64,000 nucleotides of DNA from AP-15 sp963789025. GTDB lineage: Bacteria > Pseudomonadota > Alphaproteobacteria > ATCC43930 > CGMCC-115725. The stretch is taken from contig CAWBIT010000006.1 of the NCBI GenBank assembly GCA_963789025.1, positions 1 through 64,000 on the forward strand, read 5' to 3'. Below the pieces are notes generated by a model. It did not search any database, was not told the origin of the DNA, and was given only the letters and a program-made list of their open reading frames with translations. Position numbers and translations under genes: made by a program. Positions 58,594 through 64,000 of the stretch are shown piece by piece. Numbering within the stretch: the first letter of the stretch is position 1; the number at the start of each line of letters is the position of its first letter.

Positions 58594-60177
58594 ATGGCTA
58601 GTCTTGCAACCGGCAAGTGTGGGGTTCGCTCTGCCCGGTTCCGGCAACTCCGGGAGGGTACTATTTCCCCGGGGATTTTGGTTTTGGTCGTTTCGTTGCT
58701 CCTCGGCGTTGCCGCAATCCCGCTGTTCGCCACTCGCTTTCCGCCGCTTGCCGACTATCCGGGCCATCTTGCTATTACTTACATTCTTGAAAATTACAAC
58801 CGGGTAGCGCCATTTCAAGCTGCCTATATCCTTGATCATGGAATATACCCCAATCTAGCGATGGATATCTTGGTGCCGTCCTTGGCCGGGATACTTGGGA
58901 TCGAGACGTCGGGACGGATATTCATCTTCCTGATTTTTGTCGTCACCGTTTGTGGCGCACTGCTTGTCAACAAGGCGTTGTACGGTCGCGTTTCGATCGG
59001 CGCCTTGTTCGTATTTTGTATATTGTACAACGGGATATTGGCCTGGGGTTTTATGAATTATTTGTTCGGTTTGGGAATGGCGATGCTTGCCTTTGGCGTG
59101 TACATAATATTTCAGAAGTACAGCGCGCTATCTCGAATTATTGTTTCGTCACTCCTAAGCATGGTTGTTTTTGTCTGCCACCTCTATGCATTTGTGATAT
59201 ATGGCATTTTAGTAATCTTCTATGAAATCTTTAAATTCTTGGAGCTGCGATCTGGTAGGGGCATCCTAAAACTGTTGCGGAATTTGTCGATCGCCGGGGC
59301 ACAGGCAATACTGCCCATTGCCGTTTTCATATATTTTAGCCCGATGAGTTCTGCCCATGTAGTTAATCAGATTCAATTCGGCAGTATTAAAAGAAAGCTT
59401 GAGGCATTGTCATTCGTGTTTTGCAATTATAATCAAGGAATAGACCTGATTTGTTACGCCTCCATCGCTGTATTTATCGGGTTCATGCTCGGGCGCCGTC
59501 GAATAACGATAACGAGGCCTATGCTGGCTGCGCTCGTGTTCTTGTGCGGAGTGTTCGTGATCATACCGGTGGTCATTTTCAGCAGTTCTTCGGCCGACCG
59601 GCGGCTGATCGTGGCGATCGCACTGGTGGCGGTTTCCAGCCTTCATCTCAGCGTCCGCTCGTGGAGGGAATTGTTGGCCGCCGCGGCAACGATCGGTTCG
59701 GTATGCCTTCTGCAAATCGGCATCGCGCAGCATAGCTGGGCTGCGTACGAGCCTAGACTGCGAAGTTATCTCGCCGCTTTCCAAAGCGTGAAGGAGGGGA
59801 GCAATGTTGCGGTGGCTGTCGATCCAAATGCCAGCTGGTTTCCTATCAACATGCGGGGCGTCCCGTCCCTCCTCGTGCTACAGCGAAACGCGTTTCCCTC
59901 ACAGCAATTCTTGTGGCGCGGCCAGAACCCCGTCGCGCTGAATGAGAAATCCGAGCACATGGCGAAAGCGGCTCCTTGGGACGAACTCTACGAGCGCTTG
60001 CTGGCGATCTACGAGGCCAGAAACCGCAAAGAGCTCGATGAAATGGTAAAGGGATCCCTGGCAGAGTTTGATTATCTTCTGGTTATCCATGAATCGCCGA
60101 TAACGGCTAGTCTCGCAGATCTGGGCCTCGACCGAATAGCCTACGCCAGTGATTTTGACCTTTATCGTCTACGGTAG
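58594..60177 (+). CDS. Polytopic membrane protein, GT-C glycosyltransferase-like
   Basis: A 527-residue protein with about ten to twelve hydrophobic helices, an early extracytoplasmic segment (RFPPLADYPGHLAITYILENY) where GT-C enzymes have their acidic motif, and a C-terminal soluble domain. The AT content is visibly higher than in the flanking genes and codon use differs, suggesting transfer. It precedes a lipid-linked glycosyltransferase gene, so a role in surface polysaccharide or lipid glycosylation is inferred. I cannot assign a precise family. Confidence 0.65.
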   Translation: MASLATGKCGVRSARFRQLREGTISPGILVLVVSLLLGVAAIPLFATRFPPLADYPGHLAITYILENYNRVAPFQAAYILDHGIYPNLAMDILVPSLAGILGIETSGRIFIFLIFVVTVCGALLVNKALYGRVSIGALFVFCILYNGILAWGFMNYLFGLGMAMLAFGVYIIFQKYSALSRIIVSSLLSMVVFVCHLYAFVIYGILVIFYEIFKFLELRSGRGILKLLRNLSIAGAQAILPIAVFIYFSPMSSAHVVNQIQFGSIKRKLEALSFVFCNYNQGIDLICYASIAVFIGFMLGRRRITITRPMLAALVFLCGVFVIIPVVIFSSSSADRRLIVAIALVAVSSLHLSVRSWRELLAAAATIGSVCLLQIGIAQHSWAAYEPRLRSYLAAFQSVKEGSNVAVAVDPNASWFPINMRGVPSLLVLQRNAFPSQQFLWRGQNPVALNEKSEHMAKAAPWDELYERLLAIYEARNRKELDEMVKGSLAEFDYLLVIHESPITASLADLGLDRIAYASDFDLYRLR

Positions 60178-60448
60178 TGGTCGAGGCGGCTCGTACAAGC
60201 ATGGATCGCGTCCGCCAACCGACGCCCCCGAATTGCCCAACGGACCGATACCCTGTGTGCTCCCCATATCCGGGCAATGTCGCCAGTCTCGCAAGCCGCT
60301 GTGCCGATATTGCGAGGTGCCGGCGCCGCCGATGATGCTATCAGACGGCCGCTGGAGCGATGATGTCGGTCCCGCTCAGCCAACATAATGTTTGAAGAGC
60401 AAAGAGATCGCGATTATAACGCGTCGGTGCCCGGTCACCCAGCATCCG
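60178..60448. other. Spacer in the glycan module
   Basis: 271 bp between the membrane protein and the glycosyltransferase. No supported gene, no clear hairpin and no clear promoter are seen; a TTG-started extension of the next gene from 60392 is possible. Confidence 0.4.
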
Positions 60449-61537
60449 ATGAACACTGATTTAGCAACAACCCGACTAGGTCTGACTAGCGGCTACGCGC
60501 GGCCCGATCGGTTTTCATTGTCTGTCGTGGTTCCGTGTTTCAATGAACAGGAGGTCATCTCAGCCACTTACCATAGACTTGTTGCTGTGCTCGGCAATAG
60601 AGACTTTGATTTACAGATCGTGTTCGTCGACGACGGCAGCACTGACTCCACTCCCCGCCTCGCAGCAAACTTTACGAGGGAGGATCCGCGTGTCAAGACG
60701 GTGCTGCTTTCGCGCAATTTCGGCCACCAAGCCGCGGTCAGTGCCGGTCTGGCGAATGCGGACGGTGACGCCATTGTGGTAATAGATGCAGATCTACAAG
60801 ACCCTCCTGAAGTTGTTCTGGACATGGTCCAACAATGGTTGCACGGGGCGGATGTGGTCTATGGCATCCGTACCAAGCGCAAGGAATCTCTGCTCAAGCG
60901 TGGTGCCTATAAATCCTATTACAAGATTTTTCAGTGGTTGGCGAATATTGGTGCCCCGCTCGACGCCGGTGATTTTTCGCTTATCGATCGGCACGTATTG
61001 GACGTAATAAACCAGCTGCCTGAGCGAAATCGTTTCTTTCGCGGATTGCGCGCATGGAGCGGGTTTCGTCAAGTCGGCATTGCTTACGAACGCGAACCGC
61101 GCGCGGCAGGGGTCACGAAATATCCGCTGCACAGATTAATAAAACTTGCTTTTGACGGGATTTTCAATTTTTCGACGACGCCGCTCACCGCTGTCTTTAT
61201 CAGCGGACTCTTGATGTCGGGAATTTCATTTATTGTACTGCTCCTGGTCCTGGTCTTCAGAATTTTTGATATCCCGATTTTTGGAATGCGAGCCTCCGAT
61301 GTACAAGGCTTTTCCTCTACTATTCTGACGATCTTGCTAATTGGCGGAATACAGCTGATAAGCACCGGTGTATTGGGAGAGTATATTGGGCGTATTTATA
61401 CTGAGGCGAAGGGCCGACCGACGTATGTAATCCTCGACAAGATCGTCCACCCTGATACCGGCCTGTCTTCGCGAACGGCACGGACCGGGATGCTTCGCTC
61501 ACCACCAACGGCTCGGGTGACCGACGATACCGCATGA
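60449..61537 (+). CDS. GT2 polyprenyl-phosphate glycosyltransferase (GtrB/DPM1-like)
   Basis: Transfers a sugar from a nucleotide donor to undecaprenyl phosphate on the cytoplasmic face. The 362-residue protein has the GT-A domain SLSVVVPCFNEQEVI, VFVDDGSTDST and IVVIDADLQDPPE (the DxD-type motif), followed by two C-terminal membrane helices (SGLLMSGISFIVLLLVLVFR and FSSTILTILLIGGIQLIS) and GEYIGRIYTEAKGRPTYVI. The ATG at 60449 gives a normal N-terminus. Coupled by ATGA to the next gene. Confidence 0.9.
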   Translation: MNTDLATTRLGLTSGYARPDRFSLSVVVPCFNEQEVISATYHRLVAVLGNRDFDLQIVFVDDGSTDSTPRLAANFTREDPRVKTVLLSRNFGHQAAVSAGLANADGDAIVVIDADLQDPPEVVLDMVQQWLHGADVVYGIRTKRKESLLKRGAYKSYYKIFQWLANIGAPLDAGDFSLIDRHVLDVINQLPERNRFFRGLRAWSGFRQVGIAYEREPRAAGVTKYPLHRLIKLAFDGIFNFSTTPLTAVFISGLLMSGISFIVLLLVLVFRIFDIPIFGMRASDVQGFSSTILTILLIGGIQLISTGVLGEYIGRIYTEAKGRPTYVILDKIVHPDTGLSSRTARTGMLRSPPTARVTDDTA

Positions 61538-62310
61538 TCACCACTTGGTCACATGGTGCGCCCGACGACAATATGGATGAGAACATCCTTGTCCAGCTGT
61601 CCGACATCGTTTCACGCCATCCATGGTGGGCGGCGCGAGCGGAGATCGTATTGGCTTTACTAAACGAGCTCCGCATTTCGCCGCCAGCGAACATCCTTGA
61701 AGTCGGTTGCGGTTGGGGCACAAACTTGCGAATACTCGAAGGCGCCGAGTACCGGGTTACCGGCCTCGACATATCCCGGAGAGCGCTTGATCGGCTAGAT
61801 CGGTCCGATCGGCAGCTGATCGAGGCTGATATCTCGCAGCCTTTGCCCTGCGATTTGCCAGCCTACGACTGCGTGCTGGCCCTCGACGTCATCGAGCACA
61901 TCGACGACGATTGCCAGGCAGTGCAGCGACTTCGGCGCTTGGTAAATCCGGGTGGCCGTCTCATCCTCAGCGTTCCCGCGATCCCGGAATTATATTCGGA
62001 GTTCGACGAAATACAGGGACATCGACGCCGCTATACTGCAGAGTCGTTGCGAAGCTGTCTCGAGCAAGCCGGACTGACGGTGGAAGATATCCTGTGGTGG
62101 GGTCAGTGGATGGTCCGCCCATTGCAAACCAGGAAGTCCCGCAGACGCAGCCGACCAGGCGATACGAGCGTAGACGTGTACAGACGGTACCTGTCCCTGC
62201 CTCCTTGGCCGGTCACTTGGGCAATGGGGGCGATGTTCCGTATCGACCATTGGCGGACCCTTCGCCGTCAGAATGCTGTCGGTACTTCCCTGTTTGCCGT
62301 TGCCGGCTAG
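61534..62310 (+). CDS. Class I SAM-dependent methyltransferase
   Basis: A 258-residue protein with SAM loop NILEVGCGWGTNLRILEG, the acidic VTGLDISRRALDRL, and the post-motif CVLALDVIEHIDDD. The ATG overlaps the glycosyltransferase stop. It probably methylates a sugar or glycolipid made by the module, but this is inferred from location only. Confidence 0.87.
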   Translation: MITTWSHGAPDDNMDENILVQLSDIVSRHPWWAARAEIVLALLNELRISPPANILEVGCGWGTNLRILEGAEYRVTGLDISRRALDRLDRSDRQLIEADISQPLPCDLPAYDCVLALDVIEHIDDDCQAVQRLRRLVNPGGRLILSVPAIPELYSEFDEIQGHRRRYTAESLRSCLEQAGLTVEDILWWGQWMVRPLQTRKSRRRSRPGDTSVDVYRRYLSLPPWPVTWAMGAMFRIDHWRTLRRQNAVGTSLFAVAG

Positions 62311-62354
62311 CGGTCGGTGCCGGCTTAACCCATTGCCACTCGGCTAAGCTGTCA

Positions 62355-63212
62355 TCAAGGCCGCATCACCGGTCCGCGGCTGTCGGGCACCGTCGCCGCC
62401 TTCTCCTTCCAGTCCTTGGACCACGGGGTTACCGGCCGCGCCACCGGGACGCCGTCGACCCGGATCTCGTCGACCTGCTCGTTGAAGAAGCAAAGATAAC
62501 CCTTGATCTTGGGGCATTCAGGGATCGGGTCGGGGTAGGTCCAGACGAGATCGCCGAACACCTTGTCCCCGATTTTGACCGAGTAATAGCTGGCCTTTCC
62601 CTTGTAAGGGCAGCGGGTGGCCGTCTCGCTCGGAACGAGAAGGTCCATGCGCACATCCTCGGGAGGGATGTAGTAGCGGGTCGGCAGCCGCGTCTCGAAC
62701 AAGAACCGAGCGCGCCGGGTCTCGGCAACGACTTGGCCGCCCAGGACAACCTGCACCGAGCGGGATGAATCCAGCACGTCCACGCGCTTATAGGGATCGC
62801 GCGGATGGACGAAAATCTCTTCATCCTCCTCGTACCAGGCGTCGACGCGGTTCCAGTAGAACGCGACGAAGTCCTTGATCGCCGCTACCTCCTCGAAGGG
62901 CTCGGGATAACCCCACACTGCGTTCTCCGCCACCTTGTCGCCGACCGCGATCGTCCAATAGGACGCCGTCCCCTTGTAGGGACAAAAGGTGTGATGGTCG
63001 GTCGGCGTCATCCGCTCCGTCCGGACGTCCGAGCGCGGCAGGTAATAGACCGGCAGATGCCGCGTCTCGAACAGCAGGTGGGCGTTCGTGCTGTCGGCGA
63101 TGACCTCGCCGTTGAACTTCACGCGCACCCGCCGCGGCGAGGGCTCGAACAAGATCTTGTAGTCGGGGTTGGTCTTGAAACCGGATTCGCGCGTCTGCGC
63201 GGGCATCGCCAT
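62355..63212 (-). CDS. Tandem DUF427-domain protein
   Basis: A 285-residue protein made of two DUF427 units. Unit 1 (about 25-120): PSPRRVRVKFNGEVIADS, LPVYYLPRSDVR, FCPYKGTASYWTI. Unit 2 (about 145-240): SSRSVQVVLGGQVVAET, LPTRYYIPPEDVR, RCPYKGKASYYSV. The repeat shows an internal duplication. AAAGGAG precedes the ATG at 63212. The function of the family is unknown. Confidence 0.88.
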   Translation of the reverse strand: MAMPAQTRESGFKTNPDYKILFEPSPRRVRVKFNGEVIADSTNAHLLFETRHLPVYYLPRSDVRTERMTPTDHHTFCPYKGTASYWTIAVGDKVAENAVWGYPEPFEEVAAIKDFVAFYWNRVDAWYEEDEEIFVHPRDPYKRVDVLDSSRSVQVVLGGQVVAETRRARFLFETRLPTRYYIPPEDVRMDLLVPSETATRCPYKGKASYYSVKIGDKVFGDLVWTYPDPIPECPKIKGYLCFFNEQVDEIRVDGVPVARPVTPWSKDWKEKAATVPDSRGPVMRP

Positions 63213-63499
63213 GATCCGCTCCTTTCGAAATCTCTCGGCGAGAATGATCTCGAGGCGTGGAGATCGCAAGGTCCGCGTCGCAGTGGATTGACACCGATCG
63301 CCGCGGGTGTTGCAGTTCCCGTATGACCGGCCGTTGCCTCGGGCTTGCCCTCACCCGCTTCGCTGCGCTCAGCACCCTCTCCCGCGGTGCGTCGCGGTGC
63401 GAGAGAGGGGCCACAAGACGTGCTCTCAAAGCCCCTCTCCCGCATCGCGGGAGAGGGGGACCAAGCCTGAAGGGCTTGGTGGGGTGAGGGTAGCCTCGC
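63213..63499. repeat. Palindromic repeat cluster before the FAD-subunit gene
   Basis: Perfect stem CCCCTCTCCCGC (63432-63443), loop ATC, GCGGGAGAGGGG (63447-63458), followed by CCAAGCC-tgaag-GGCTTGG. A second, broken copy lies at 63352-63410 (cctcacccgcttcgctgcgc). Members of the dispersed family also seen at 25047, 34042, 52212 and 56462. Confidence 0.75.
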
Positions 63500-64000
63500 A
63501 TGAAAGCGCCCGCTGTCGATTATATCAGACCGCGCAGCCTGGCCGAGGCCGTCGATCTGCTCGCGCGACACCGGGGCGAGGCGCGGGTGATCGCCGGCGG
63601 CCAATCGCTCGTGGCGATGATGAACCTGCGCGTCGCGTCGCCCGGCTTGCTCATCGACATCAGCCGATTGCCGGAGCTGAGTTCGGTTTCGGACGGTCCC
63701 GATGCGGTGACTGTCGGCGCTTGCGTGACCCACGCCGCAATCGAGGACGGCCGCGTTGCCGACGCGTCGCGCGGGCTGATGCCGCGGGTCGCGGCGAGCC
63801 TTGCCTATCGCGCGATCCGCAATCGCGGCACGATCGGCGGCAGCCTGGCATTGTCGGACCCCGCCGCCGAATGGCCCGCCGTTCTGACGGCGCTGGACGC
63901 CGAGGTTATGGTTTGCGGCTCGGGCGGGCGGCGCTCGATCAAATGCGCCGAGTTTACGACCGGGGTCTTCGAGACGGTGCTTGCCCCCGACGAGATCATC
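63500..64000 (+). CDS. Xanthine dehydrogenase/CoxM-type FAD-binding subunit (partial)
   Basis: Medium FAD subunit of a molybdenum hydroxylase or CO dehydrogenase-like enzyme, cut off by the window end. The visible 167 residues start MKAPAVDYIRPRSLAEAVDLL and include the FAD motifs VIAGGQSLVAMMNLR and IRNRGTIGGSLALSDPAAEWP, both classic. The molybdopterin and 2Fe-2S subunits would be expected downstream. Confidence 0.9.
   Translation, partial: MKAPAVDYIRPRSLAEAVDLLARHRGEARVIAGGQSLVAMMNLRVASPGLLIDISRLPELSSVSDGPDAVTVGACVTHAAIEDGRVADASRGLMPRVAASLAYRAIRNRGTIGGSLALSDPAAEWPAVLTALDAEVMVCGSGGRRSIKCAEFTTGVFETVLAPDEII

Noticed and set aside
1..64000. tRNA or rRNA genes
   Set aside because: I looked for T-loop and acceptor-stem patterns by eye and saw none; a tRNAscan run would be decisive.

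Overview
The window is chromosomal DNA from a GC-rich alphaproteobacterium, most likely Rhodospirillales-like. The backbone order supports this: dgt, argS, a SPOR protein, nagZ, an M50 peptidase, scpA, scpB, tatB, tatC, serS, surE, pcm, a LysM/M23 lipoprotein, a DUF815 ATPase, yajC, secD, secF, an Mth938-domain gene and a phytoene/squalene-synthase-like gene. This is a housekeeping synteny typical of that class. I cannot name the species.

Layout. 1-5.1 kb: an IS5-family element with definable ends, an orphan hydantoinase-B-type gene, and a frameshifted patatin-like lipoprotein gene with a small partner. 5.1-18.2 kb: the tightly packed core block (dGTPase, arginyl-tRNA synthetase, cell-wall recycling, chromosome condensation, Tat export, seryl-tRNA synthetase, stationary-phase repair, envelope maintenance); tatA is missing from its usual place. 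18.2-23.5 kb: an accessory block splitting the conserved order. It holds a luciferase-like oxidoreductase, a small mercury module (merR, a 19-bp-spacer MerR-type promoter, merT, a GDCCVxC-type protein), a GFA-family protein, and an arsenic module (an ArsR-rhodanese fusion divergent from two methyltransferases). The second methyltransferase, an ArsM-type enzyme, has an in-frame UGA at the expected catalytic cysteine, followed at once by a SECIS-like hairpin. It is a strong selenoprotein candidate and the most interesting item here.

23.6-31.1 kb: the core resumes (DUF815 ATPase, YajC-SecD-SecF, Mth938 protein, phytoene-synthase-like protein), interrupted by small secreted proteins and an iron superoxide dismutase. 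31-45.9 kb: catabolic genes for CoA thioesters (two acyl-CoA dehydrogenases, an NDP-forming acyl-CoA synthetase, enoyl-CoA hydratases, a CaiB-type CoA-transferase, a MaoC dehydratase) with a class III cyclase, an amidohydrolase, a GMC oxidoreductase and a second luciferase-like enzyme. 46-53.5 kb: a small secreted protein, dienelactone hydrolase, hybrid histidine kinase, glutathione transferase, an ECF42-type sigma factor with its DGPF-motif partner, and a NudC gene with a frameshifted 3' end.

53.5-54.9 kb: a degenerate, repeat-rich stretch with a remnant of a type IIG restriction-methyltransferase gene. 54.9-58.4 kb: an EmrAB-type efflux pair and divergent TetR regulator around a near-perfect operator. 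58.6-62.3 kb: a lower-GC surface-glycan module (polytopic membrane protein, GtrB-like glycosyltransferase, methyltransferase). 62.4-64 kb: a tandem DUF427 protein and the start of a molybdopterin-dehydrogenase FAD subunit that runs off the window.

Two patterns recur. Short palindromic repeats lie between genes and extend into some gene ends (yajC 3' end, MFS 5' end). Several genes differ from an intact frame by a single base (patatin, merR, nudC) or carry one in-frame stop (ribbon-helix-helix antitoxin), so raw-read support should be checked before any of these is taken as biological. No tRNA, rRNA or CRISPR array was recognised.
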